In this document: positions 1 to 8,253 of the stretch, piece after piece
Position numbering within the stretch: the stretch's first letter is position 1
Layout: every line of letters begins with the position of its first letter
DNA from: Diabrotica undecimpunctata
Lineage: Eukaryota; Arthropoda; Insecta; Coleoptera; Chrysomelidae
Assembly (NCBI RefSeq): GCF_040954645.1
Contig: NC_092805.1
Span: 72,153,186 to 72,217,185, forward strand
Direction: 5' to 3'
Length of the DNA: 64,000 nucleotides
Notes under the pieces: generated by a model
Told to the model about the DNA's origin: nothing
Seen by the model: only the letters and a program-made list of their open reading frames with translations
Databases searched by the model: none
Position numbers and translations under genes: made by a program

Positions 1-345
1 GTTTTGACCACAATTAAAAGAATTAAAATTTTGAATGACATCATAGTTATATACTATAGTAACGTTTCCATTACTTTTAAAATATCGTACTAATTCAGTA
101 GGAGAAGGTAAATTTCCATAACTATCAAAATAAGTAATAATTGTATCTTGTTTAGCATATGCAGTCCAATGTGTACCATTTCCGTCTTTCGTATCGTGGT
201 TTACTATACCTGATTCATGTTTTCGTATTACATGAGGTACAGAATCGCGCATAAAAACTCCACGAAAATGAGGAATATGTAACAAACCAGCATATTTAAC
301 AAGATCTACATCAGTAATTGCTCGTTTAGGTAGCTTTACCGGGAG
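1..345 (-). CDS. Adenain-like cysteine protease, 3'-partial
   Basis: The minus strand is open from about 360 to the window edge. It encodes the adenovirus-type protease of Polintons, which matures virion proteins. Visible landmarks are FRGVFMRD near the N-terminus, the catalytic histidine in THWTAY (codon at 169-171), the FDSYG block, and the catalytic cysteine in FNSFNCGQ (codon at 10-12). The C-terminus lies outside the window. No ATG precedes ITDVDLVKYAG in frame between the stop of the neighbouring PLA2 gene and the conserved region, so the start is unresolved. It may begin upstream, overlapping the PLA2 gene in another frame, by splicing, or at the internal methionine. No stop is seen in the visible part. 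Confidence 0.85.
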
Positions 346-1025
346 TTTCTTGAATACGGCTTTAAACGGAAACCTTTGCCGCGACGTTTTATTCCGTAAC
401 CTTTGTATGGTCTTAAATAAAACCCCGCTCCTTTTTTTGCCGTTTGTTCCATTACCAAATTATGCCTTTGTTGTTCAGCAAGTTTTTCACGGTCAGCTTT
501 GGCATCATTAACCGCTTTGGCAATTCCAGCTGCACCTCCCCCAACAGCTCCTAACGCTCCGAGCAATGGTAACAACAAAGGTAAAAAACCACCTTTCTTG
601 GGAGCTCGAATAATGCGTTTTCTTTTTTTTTTCAATGCACCTCCTTTTTTTGGTTTTTTAGATAATCCCATACCCAATTTACGTTTACCTTTCATTGCTG
701 TCGTTACAAACCAAGCTGCAATCTTTTCACCTAGCTTAGCGTCCTTTGATTTTACCCGTTCCCACGCTTTATTTTCCAAAATTTTATCTGCTTCGTGTCT
801 TTCACTTAAATTTTTATGTTGTGAATACGCAATGTCGTGTGTTTTACACGCAGCGTCTAATGCGTTAATTCCTTCGTCCCCTCTCTCTAATCTTTGATGC
901 AAGTGAGTTCCAGGACCACAAAATTGATATCCAGGTATATGTGCTTCGAATGGAAGTTTGTTAATGAGACTGTTGACTAATCCTTTTCCTAGTCGACGTG
1001 TTTTCACTTTCGCACGTTTTACCAT
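336..1025 (-). CDS. Phospholipase A2-domain and basic virion protein
   Basis: The 229-residue product has a parvovirus-VP1-type PLA2 domain. The calcium loop is YQFCGPGT (residues 33-40) and the catalytic His-Asp is in KTHDIAY (about 63-64). In parvoviruses this enzyme helps the particle leave the endosome; a comparable role here is inference. Residues about 110-145 are a lysine/arginine-rich stretch, about 145-172 a glycine/alanine/leucine-rich hydrophobic segment (PLLLPLLGALGAVGGG), and the C-terminus carries basic KGxG-type motifs (KGYGIKRRGKGF) like adenovirus core peptide pX. Both features are reported for adintovirus late proteins. The frame is intact, and the gene is divergent from the ATPase across a shared (TA)n promoter. 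Its 3' end overlaps the protease coding frame. Confidence 0.82.
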   Translation of the reverse strand: MVKRAKVKTRRLGKGLVNSLINKLPFEAHIPGYQFCGPGTHLHQRLERGDEGINALDAACKTHDIAYSQHKNLSERHEADKILENKAWERVKSKDAKLGEKIAAWFVTTAMKGKRKLGMGLSKKPKKGGALKKKRKRIIRAPKKGGFLPLLLPLLGALGAVGGGAAGIAKAVNDAKADREKLAEQQRHNLVMEQTAKKGAGFYLRPYKGYGIKRRGKGFRLKPYSRNSR

Positions 1026-1032
1026 TATGGTA

Positions 1033-1089
<57 letters not shown>

Positions 1090-1125
1090 CAACCTATTTA
1101 TACTATCAGTTATCACTTGAACGTT
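1026..1125. promoter_or_regulatory. Bidirectional promoter with (TA)n tract
   Basis: The only spacer between the divergent PLA2 and ATPase genes is about 100 bp. It holds an uninterrupted TA tract (1035-1087) followed by TACTATCAGT, whose TCAGT (1106-1110) matches the arthropod initiator. The end of the TA tract lies about 20-30 bp upstream, so the tract could act as a TATA box for the ATPase gene and, being palindromic, for the PLA2 gene as well. The function is inferred. Confidence 0.5.
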
Positions 1126-1812
1126 ATGAAGATCATTCAACAAAAGAATCGTTTACCTATTGAAAATCATGATAATAACGATGCATTTAAAACGGGAAAA
1201 CATGGTTGTTTGTTTGGAGGTGATTCTAAAAGAGGTCTTATTGTTGGGGCTAGTGGTTCAGGAAAAATCAATGCTATGTTATCTTTAATTGATCATCCTA
1301 ATGGTTTAAGATTTGAAAATATCTATGTGTATTCTAAAAGTTTACATCAACCAAAATATGCATATTTGCGAACTTTAATTAGTCCGATTAAAGAAATAGG
1401 TTATGAGGAATATGGTAATATAGACGACATCATTGCTCCGGAAGATATAAAAAATAATTCTGTTATTATATTTGATGATGTAGGTTCATGCAATCAAAAA
1501 ATTATTCAAAGTTACTACTGCTTTGGTCGTCATAGATCCACAGATGCTTTTTATTTATGTCAAACCTATTCAGCAATACCTAAACAACTCATTAGAGATA
1601 ATGCAAATTTTCTAATAATTTTTAAACAAGATATGACAAATTTAAAACATATATATGATGATCATGTGAATATTGATATGTCCTTTCAAGATTTTAAAAA
1701 TGTGTGTTCTCACTGTTGGAAAGATAAATTTGGTTTTCTAACCATTGACAAAGATTGTCAATTATCATCTGGTCGATATAGAAAAGGCTTTGATGCGTAT
1801 ATTAGTATATAA
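1126..1812 (+). CDS. FtsK/HerA-type genome packaging ATPase
   Basis: The 228-residue product matches the A32/FtsK-type ATPase that packages DNA into Polinton and other dsDNA virions. The P-loop is GASGSGK (residues 41-47) and Walker B is VIIFDD (about 113-118). Further downstream are the conserved CFGRHRSTDAFYLCQTY and LIRDNANFLIIFKQD segments, the latter consistent with an arginine-finger region. I start it at the ATG at 1126 because upstream sequence in frame is only TA repeat and initiator. One key residue is wrong: the Ser/Thr that follows the P-loop lysine and coordinates magnesium is isoleucine (ATC at 1267-1269). ATP hydrolysis is probably lost. The frame is otherwise intact. Confidence 0.85.
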   Translation: MKIIQQKNRLPIENHDNNDAFKTGKHGCLFGGDSKRGLIVGASGSGKINAMLSLIDHPNGLRFENIYVYSKSLHQPKYAYLRTLISPIKEIGYEEYGNIDDIIAPEDIKNNSVIIFDDVGSCNQKIIQSYYCFGRHRSTDAFYLCQTYSAIPKQLIRDNANFLIIFKQDMTNLKHIYDDHVNIDMSFQDFKNVCSHCWKDKFGFLTIDKDCQLSSGRYRKGFDAYISI

Positions 1813-1845
1813 GCTTTATAATTTACTTATATTTCCTCAGTTATA

Positions 1846-2958
1846 ATGGATCCTCAGCTTGCTAAACAACTAATTAAAGGTAGGCAAGCTTTGAAGCAAA
1901 AATATAAACGTTTAAAAAGTGGTATAACTGATTCACAAATACAGTTGGAAAAAAACTATACACCCATTACTAAACCGATTAAAGAATTGCTTACCGCATT
2001 GGAAACAAAACAACCATCTGTTAAACAAGAAATTATTACACCACAATCAGAAAAAGAACTTCTTGGAAGTAAAAACTTAAGTCCTATTAAGAGAGATCCA
2101 TCCACCTTTAGAAAAATAGCATTTTTGACACCACCATCTCAACTAAGCAGCACACAATTAGGATCCAGCACTCGCCCTACAGAACCCACTAATTTGATTG
2201 AAACACCTTATGAATCCAGAACACAATTGAATGAATTTATAGATGATACTATTTCACAATTTTATCAAACCGATCCTGAAGTATCGCATGATTATTTTGA
2301 TCAATTTACAGCACCACTTCCAAGAGATTTTATTGAAGGAATGGTGCGTGATGTGACAGGTAAATATGATCATATTTTGGGTATATTCTACGATCCTAAA
2401 GAAAAAAAGTTTTTCATTGGAGATTCAGAGATTTACTTTGATGGGTCTACTATTGGAATAAAAGGAGTGAATTACCCTGGTACTCTCGGAATTTATGAGT
2501 TGTTTTTTAAAAAACCTGTTACGTATACTGAGCAAGACATAAGCTACTATGTTGATATTATAGAACGGACTAATGCTTACCGTAGGAATAATAATAGGGC
2601 TTTACCTATTCGTACATTTCCAAACGATATAAAAGACAAGTGGCTCTACATAGTAAGACCTAACTTAATTGAACCCATACGTCCTAGATCTGGTTCAATA
2701 CCATCAGGTGTGCTTACGCGGGGAATGTCTTCCAAGCGTGGTGGAAAATTAACGTTGAAATCTTCCAAAAATGGTGGAAAAATGACGTTAATGTCCTATA
2801 ATAAAAATCCTATTGAATACAAATATTTTGATGATTTTAATGAGTTGATTGATAGACTACGATTGCTAGTAGCTTCTCAAGCAGCGGGTAATAACGGACA
2901 CAACAATGAAATTATTTTAATAATTGAGGAATTGCGGGAAAGTGGAGTTATTGCATAA
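1846..2958 (+). CDS. Conserved Polinton-type protein of unknown function
   Basis: The 370-residue protein starts 33 bp after the ATPase. It has a basic, helical N-terminus (LAKQLIKGRQALKQKYKRLK), a low-complexity Pro/Ser/Thr linker (about 45-140), and a globular block (about 155-280) with KYDHILGIFYDP, KKFFIGDSEIYF, GTLGIYELFFKKPVTYT and the basic NAYRRNNNRALPIRTF. Near 290-315 are repeated GGKLTLKSS and GGKMTLMS motifs. This arrangement is familiar from insect Maverick-type proteins usually left as domains of unknown function (I believe DUF8207, not verified here). The position between the packaging ATPase and other late-type genes suggests a virion component. The frame is intact. Confidence 0.7.
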   Translation: MDPQLAKQLIKGRQALKQKYKRLKSGITDSQIQLEKNYTPITKPIKELLTALETKQPSVKQEIITPQSEKELLGSKNLSPIKRDPSTFRKIAFLTPPSQLSSTQLGSSTRPTEPTNLIETPYESRTQLNEFIDDTISQFYQTDPEVSHDYFDQFTAPLPRDFIEGMVRDVTGKYDHILGIFYDPKEKKFFIGDSEIYFDGSTIGIKGVNYPGTLGIYELFFKKPVTYTEQDISYYVDIIERTNAYRRNNNRALPIRTFPNDIKDKWLYIVRPNLIEPIRPRSGSIPSGVLTRGMSSKRGGKLTLKSSKNGGKMTLMSYNKNPIEYKYFDDFNELIDRLRLLVASQAAGNNGHNNEIILIIEELRESGVIA

Positions 2959-3004
2959 AGTGCATAAATATTGCAACTTTTGTTAAATATCATTCAGTGC
3001 AAAA

Positions 3005-3421
3005 ATGCCTCTTAACAGATTCAACCAACACTACCTAACATCTCAAACCTGTAATGTCGATGAAATTGTCTCAGAGCCACTACAATCTCAATTTTACATT
3101 TGCCAACCTGCCGATTATTGTAGTGTGTGTATAATTACTATTCGTGGACGTAAAGACTTAAATGTTAGCAAAGATTACTTTGTATTGGATGGCAAAAACA
3201 TTCTATATACTATGCCTGTAACTGGAAAAGTAAAAAATGTTAAATGTTTCCCAGAACCGCTTAAAATGAAGTATAATAGTTCATCAACCATCTTAGAAGA
3301 TTTGGTTGATAACAATGTTTTTACAAAAAATGATGTGTTATCATTTCCACTTGTTCAGTTTAAGTCATATAATGAAATTTATGTTGAATTGACACTATCT
3401 TGTCCGTTAGTAAAAACGTAA
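3005..3421 (+). CDS. Small beta-rich protein, first of a tandem pair
   Basis: The 138-residue protein begins MPLNRFNQHYLT. It is followed by an acidic linker and a body dominated by short hydrophobic strands (SQFYICQPADY, IITIRGRKDL, KDYFVLDGKNI, VYVELTLSCPL-like ending). I do not recognise a family. The paralogue starting at 3916 shares the N-terminus, the FYICD/Q motif, the R-G-(R/E)-K segment, the KxYYVLD motif and the LxLxCPV end, so the pair arose by duplication inside the element. A beta-sandwich structural or accessory virion protein is a guess from composition and location only. Confidence 0.6.
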   Translation: MPLNRFNQHYLTSQTCNVDEIVSEPLQSQFYICQPADYCSVCIITIRGRKDLNVSKDYFVLDGKNILYTMPVTGKVKNVKCFPEPLKMKYNSSSTILEDLVDNNVFTKNDVLSFPLVQFKSYNEIYVELTLSCPLVKT

Positions 3422-3471
3422 ATAAAAAACAATATATATATTTTGAATTTTTTTATTTTTGTAAAATACAA

Positions 3472-3813
3472 TTATTTTGATGACTCTTTATCAGCATTAT
3501 CAACATCCGTTTCATATAGCACAGACGGAAGATAATCTTTTAAGCGATCTAAATAAGTATCCAGTTCTACTTTTCCTAACAAGGATACAAACCCATGTAG
3601 ACAAATTTTCTTTTCTAAAAACAAATCGCAAGTCTCATACCCTTTTTTATATTTCGCTGACAGGTGTATACAATAGTTGTCATCAAAATATCCTCTTCCA
3701 TATACTAGTTCATGTTGAGCATTCCATTCAAGATTAAGAAACGTCTGTTTTAAACTCTTAACACCAGTATCAATGTCTGTTATAGAAATCGTTTCTGTAT
3801 ACATATTGAACAA
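3472..3813 (-). CDS. Small hypothetical Polinton protein
   Basis: The 113-residue ORF is on the opposite strand between the two paralogous small genes. Its start lies about 100 bp from the start of the second paralogue, so the two are divergent with a shared spacer. The sequence is acidic and aromatic (ITDIDTGVKSL, ELVYGRGYFDD, YKKGYETCDLFLEKKICLHGF) with several cysteines and no recognised domain. It is supported as a gene by its length in a dense viral-type gene array, by convergence with the upstream gene after a 50-bp gap, and by a TATA-like spacer. The overlapping plus-strand ORF is taken as its shadow. Confidence 0.5.
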   Translation of the reverse strand: MFNMYTETISITDIDTGVKSLKQTFLNLEWNAQHELVYGRGYFDDNYCIHLSAKYKKGYETCDLFLEKKICLHGFVSLLGKVELDTYLDRLKDYLPSVLYETDVDNADKESSK

Positions 3814-3915
3814 CTAACGTGAATCCGAGTTTTTCTACATATATAGTACATATCCCTCCTGCTTAAGTATATAAACAGGTTACGTCAAGTAACTGCTAAC
3901 ATTATTTAAAAAAAT
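3814..3915. promoter_or_regulatory. Divergent intergenic spacer with TATA-like box
   Basis: The spacer contains TATATAAA at 3868-3875. A start about 30 bp downstream would lie just before the ATG of the second small paralogue at 3916. A second TA-rich block (ATATATAG, about 3839-3846) could serve the minus-strand gene. Confidence 0.4.
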
Positions 3916-4335
3916 ATGCCTTTAAACAAGTTTAATCAACATTATCTTACATTGTGACCTACCTGCTCATCAGATGATATTGTGTCAACGCCTTTACCAC
4001 AATTAAAGTCAGCTTTTTATATTTGTGATTCATTTGACTTTCATGTAAACTGTCTAATTCGTTTAAGAGGAGAAAAGAAAACGAGTCTAAATAAAAAATA
4101 TTACGTACTCGATAACGGTGGAACAGCATTTAAAAGTCCTCTAACAGCTAAAATTGAAAGTGTTGCACATTATGCAGCAGATGGAGATGTTGAAATAAGT
4201 TCAAAAACATATAAATTTCATGAGTTGGCCGGTATCACAATTAGAAAAGGTGATGTGATACAATTTAAAATAGGAAAAACGAATAATATCTGCATAGAGC
4301 TGTTGTTACAGTGTCCTGTAGAAAAAAATGTCTAA
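3916..4335 (+). pseudogene. Second copy of the small beta-rich protein, with early stop
   Basis: An ATG at 3916 opens a frame beginning MPLNKFNQHYLTL, almost identical to the start of the gene at 3005. It is then cut by TGA at 3955-3957. The same frame continues without further stops to 4335 with the features of the first copy (SAFYICDSFDF, LIRLRGEKK, KKYYVLDNGG, ELLLQCPV). An internal ATG at 3982 could still give a 117-residue product lacking the shared N-terminus. The end overlaps the integrase start by 8 bp, a compact viral-type arrangement. The stop is one substitution from a sense codon and looks recent. Confidence 0.65.
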
Positions 4336-5242
4336 GGCTCAAGTTGTTCATGAACTTCATGCTCCAGCTCGAATTAATTATCCCCGGAGACATGTAATCG
4401 TTAAAGGATTGCATGATCTTATACAAGCAGATTTAGCTATTATGAATTCATTTACTAAAGAAAATAAAGGTTATAATTACATTTTAGTTGTTATTAACGT
4501 ATTTAGTAAATACGTATGGGCTGCACCTGTTAAAACTAAAACCGGAAAAGAAATTACAAATGCAATGAAAGACATATTATCTCAAATGAAAAAAGCTCCT
4601 CAAAACTTGCAGACTGATAAGGGCACAGAGTTTTACAATAAAGATTTTCAAACATTAATGAAAAAATTTGGAATTAATCATTACAGTACTTTTTCTAACA
4701 TTAAAGCAAGTATGGCTGAACGAGTAATTCGAACTTTAAAATCGTTACTTTGGAAACGATTTAGTATGCAAGGTAATTACAAATGGTTGGATATATTACC
4801 AGAAATTATATCAAAATATAATAATACAAAACACTCTACTATTAACGCTATACCTAGTAAAATAAACGATCACAATGCCAAATATATTACTGCATTTAAT
4901 CATATAAAAGTTGTAGATTCTATGAGACCAAAATTTCAGAAGGGAGATTATGTGCGTATAAGCAAGGTCCGTCATGCATTCAACAAAGGCTATACTCCTA
5001 ATTGGACTACTGAAATTTTTAAAATTGTTAAAATTAATTTAACTAATCCTGTAACATACGTTTTAGAAGATGAACAAGATGAAGAAATTCAAGGATCATT
5101 CTATCGAAAAGAATTACAAAAAGTTAAATATCCAGATGTATATTTAATTGAAAAAGTGGTGAAACGAAAAGGAAATAAGATTCTTGTAAAATGGCTTGGA
5201 TTGAAACAACAGTCTTGGATTAATAAAAATAATGTTGTATAA
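4328..5242 (+). CDS. Polinton retroviral-type integrase with chromodomain-like tail
   Basis: This 304-residue rve-family integrase would insert the element into the host genome. The DDE residues are visible: Asp35 in LIQADLAIM, Asp97 in LQTDKGTEF and Glu131 in SMAERVIRTLK. The N-terminus (VHELHAPARINYPRR) is typical of Maverick integrases. After the core come a basic SH3-like segment (KFQKGDYVRISKVR, about 203-216) and a C-terminal chromodomain-like block (VYLIEKVVKRKGNKILVKW). That block ends without the usual long third helix, so the chromodomain may be degenerate. The frame is intact. The ATG at 4328 lies inside the last codons of the upstream gene. Confidence 0.9.
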   Translation: MSKAQVVHELHAPARINYPRRHVIVKGLHDLIQADLAIMNSFTKENKGYNYILVVINVFSKYVWAAPVKTKTGKEITNAMKDILSQMKKAPQNLQTDKGTEFYNKDFQTLMKKFGINHYSTFSNIKASMAERVIRTLKSLLWKRFSMQGNYKWLDILPEIISKYNNTKHSTINAIPSKINDHNAKYITAFNHIKVVDSMRPKFQKGDYVRISKVRHAFNKGYTPNWTTEIFKIVKINLTNPVTYVLEDEQDEEIQGSFYRKELQKVKYPDVYLIEKVVKRKGNKILVKWLGLKQQSWINKNNVV

Positions 5243-5291
5243 TTTACATATTATTTTTAAATAAAAAACTTATAAATTATTACATTATGTT

Positions 5292-5507
5292 TTATTCATT
5301 ACAAAAATAATTTTTATACATTTTATTTCTATGACTATTACTTAAAATTGGAGAAATACATTTTTCCATTTCTTTGATGCGACGATGAAACCGATACCTA
5401 TCAACTACATATTGTTCCCAATTTCCTTTTCTAGCGTCTTGATAAGCAAAATTCCAAGTGCGTAGTATATACATTTCATTATTCTTGTTAAACGTAACTT
5501 TTTTCAT
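5292..5507 (-). CDS. Very small hypothetical protein
   Basis: The 71-residue ORF is rich in Lys, Arg, Tyr and Asn (YILRTWNFAYQDARKGNWEQY, RYRFHRRIKEMEKCI). It is convergent with the integrase, which ends 50 bp away, and co-oriented with the polymerase cluster. No domain is recognised. Dense packing argues for a gene, and its short length argues against. Confidence 0.35.
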   Translation of the reverse strand: MKKVTFNKNNEMYILRTWNFAYQDARKGNWEQYVVDRYRFHRRIKEMEKCISPILSNSHRNKMYKNYFCNE

Positions 5508-5592
5508 TTAAGTAGCTCAGGATATCTATAAATAATTTCTATTGCTATGGTGTATACTAGTGGATTTGTATCTTTTATATATTTAAGTACGT

Positions 5593-6057
5593 TTAAGCCA
5601 GCATCTGTATATTACTGCAGTTTTTAACTCCCAACTGTAAAATTTTAAACGAAATGATGAAATTTATATTCTTATATGCATCCAAAATGCAATTTAATAT
5701 CGGTGATACTTTCCAGAGTTCCGAAATAGAGATTGTTCCTAACCAAACTGTATTTATATCCCTTGATATATTTAACATCCTCATGTTATTAATATTTTCA
5801 AACTGCAACCAAATCTTTACAAATTTTATTTTCTCTGATTTTTGTGAATAGTGAAAATAAACGTCAATTAGTTCTTTATTCAATAAAAATTGTTTCCACT
5901 CTTCATAATTAAAAATGATGGAACCATTTGTAATTCCACATATTCTGATGCATGGTTCGAAAGATGATCCAAGTATACTTACAGTAACATATTCATTAGG
6001 ATTTGCTCTATTCAAGTAAAATCTTCTCTCACCCAAGTAAATTCTTGAACTACACAT
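5593..6057 (-). CDS. Hypothetical Polinton protein
   Basis: The 154-residue ORF lies downstream of the DNA polymerase on the same strand. It starts MCSSRIYLGERRFYLNR and alternates beta-like hydrophobic runs (YVTVSILGSSFEPCIRICG, SIIFNYEEWKQFLL) with polar loops. I recognise no family. The length, an ATG start and the position in an otherwise gene-packed element support coding. The 65-residue ORF on the other strand is a shadow. A role in the element's replication or virion cannot be assigned. Confidence 0.45.
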   Translation of the reverse strand: MCSSRIYLGERRFYLNRANPNEYVTVSILGSSFEPCIRICGITNGSIIFNYEEWKQFLLNKELIDVYFHYSQKSEKIKFVKIWLQFENINNMRMLNISRDINTVWLGTISISELWKVSPILNCILDAYKNINFIISFKILQLGVKNCSNIQMLA

Positions 6058-6183
6058 GATGACTGCATTGATTTTGCAGTTTAATTTCTTTTTATGTAGG
6101 ATTATAGAGGTGGGAATAATACAACAATAACAAGAACAGTTAAATTAATATTTATTTTCAAGATTTTACAAAATCATTAATGT

Positions 6184-8253
6184 TTAAAATGTCAGATTTA
6201 AACTATAGTGACCCCAAGGAAGGGTATCAAATGAATTATTAATTAAAAATCTTTTGTCATCAAAAGGACTTAAACCAATTTTTGTTTGCTCTATACTAAA
6301 AACATTATGAGCATCTGAACGAATTAAACATTGAGAAATAAATTTTTCCGAATTTTGTTGAAGACATTCTATGTAATCATTAAACGTAATTTTGTTATTA
6401 ATAACACAATATTTAACTCCTTTTGATTTTTTTACAACAGTATTATCTTCACATTTATAACTATACATTTTAGATCTTAAACCAACAAAATGCGTTATAA
6501 TTCTACCACTAGCTTCGTCTTTCATTAAACCTGGAACTTTTTTATTATGTAGGGGTATATTATATTGATTGTTAGGAGCATAGTCACTTGTATCAAATCT
6601 ATGAATATCAGTACATATAATTTCTTTATACAAGTCGTTACATTTAATTTCAAATATAAAACTATCAGTATCTGTATACATAATTTTGCAATTATTTCCT
6701 AGCTTTGGTAATATATAATTATAGTAAAATTCATACATACATGTTTTTGAAATATCTAAAATAGACATTCCAATATATAAAGGTTTATTAAAAATTAGCT
6801 CAGTTTTTTTCATTTCAATTGCCATTAAATCAGCGTCAAATATTGTTCTGTTATGAAATTTTGGACTAGCTATTAAATTTTTTGCACCATATCGACCTTG
6901 CCATTGTCTCGTCAATTTCACAATTCTATGTTTCCGGATATTTTCCATCGTTTTGCCGTAAATACTGTTAACTTTAAGCTTAAAATGATTCTGCTCAAAC
7001 TTAGTTTTAGCCTTAGTTCTAAGTTCTGTATTAAGATCAATATAAAGTTTAAGCCATGCAGATTGTTTAAATTGTAAAACTCTATGAATTTTTGTAATGA
7101 TCAATCCGTGCGCTATTGCTTGTTTTAAAGCGCGGTAGTGAATAATATAATTTTTTTTATTTGATAGTGTTGTCATTAATTTTGGTAACTTTGAACCCGG
7201 AGGTATTTGATGTTCTGAACAGAATGGAAAATCTTTATGTAAATCATGTAGTGTTTGCGGATATTCTATATCCACTTCAAGTATATATCCAAAAAATGCA
7301 TCATCAGGTATATCAGTTACATCAATATTTGTATTAACCCACTTGAAATTACTCATTGGAAGTGGTTGAGACATTGCCCAACCATATAAATTATTGACAT
7401 CAACATAAAAAAGATATTTATTTGGTTTGGTTGGGTCATAGTTTGTCATATATTTATTATTAGCCTCCGAATATCTTGAACAACATTGACTAATACCACC
7501 ACGAATTTTTTTTTCGATAAATAATATCATATCTACATCACCTAGTAGCTCTAATTCACATTTTGTGTACAAAAGCATACAGTCAAAGGAATATCTGGGA
7601 ATGGTATAGTACCATGCTGGATCTAAACCACTAGCCCTATGACCTATATCTCTAAAATTTTCAAACACATCTGCTAATAAAAATATATCTGTTTTTAAAT
7701 ATAAATCTGAATATTCTCCCAAATTTTGTATATTGAATTGTTTCCAAACATTAAGTGCATGTTCATATTTGTCATTAGATAAAGCTTCATCATTTAGTTT
7801 ATTATAAAAATGTTCTGGTGATGGTAATTGCGTTTCATTGAGTTTTTCCCATTTATCAATGTAATCGTAACAAAATACACCTTTTCGTGTAAGTAACTGA
7901 AATTTAGAGTCAGGTAGGTGTTTAAATTCATACTTTAAATTCTTTAACTCTTTAATATCTACTGTAGATACTAATTCATCAAGGGATGCACCTAAAAATC
8001 TAAGTGAATCGATAAAACGAAATTTAATATCAATTGGTAAATGTTGAGTAAAGGAAATATATTTTTCTTTGTTTATGGGTAATAATGTAATTTTGCCTCT
8101 TTTTGCAAGATCTTTTATTATGAAGTGCGAATCGTATCCCGACAAATTATGAAAACAGACTGGTACTACAAATAGTTTTTTAAAATTCAAATTACAAATT
8201 TCATGTGCAAAACCTCTAAAATCACCAGTAAAATGATTATGATATCTGTACAT
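6184..8253 (-). pseudogene. Protein-primed family B DNA polymerase, C-terminal part
   Basis: The segment holds the catalytic part of a DNA_pol_B_2 (protein-primed) polymerase, the replicase of Polintons. Residues below count from the first ATG of this segment. Exonuclease motifs are HNLSGYDSHF (35-44) and YLKTDIFLLADVF (about 185-197). Polymerase motif A is DVNNLYGWAM (285-294), motif B KLKVNSIYGKTMEN (425-438) and motif C YTDTDS (526-531). All catalytic residues are present. The conserved HNHFTGDFRG segment at the very start belongs with the cysteine pair that ends the upstream ORF, so the two ORFs are one gene split by a single-nucleotide frameshift near 8240-8253. A sequencing error cannot be excluded. 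Confidence 0.88.

Noticed and set aside
499..897. 132-codon plus-strand ORF
   Set aside because: Shadow of the PLA2 gene on the minus strand, which has clear catalytic motifs.
1846..3421. Identifying these genes as major capsid or penton proteins
   Set aside because: No double or single jelly-roll capsid signature could be recognised; lengths are too short for a hexon-type capsid.
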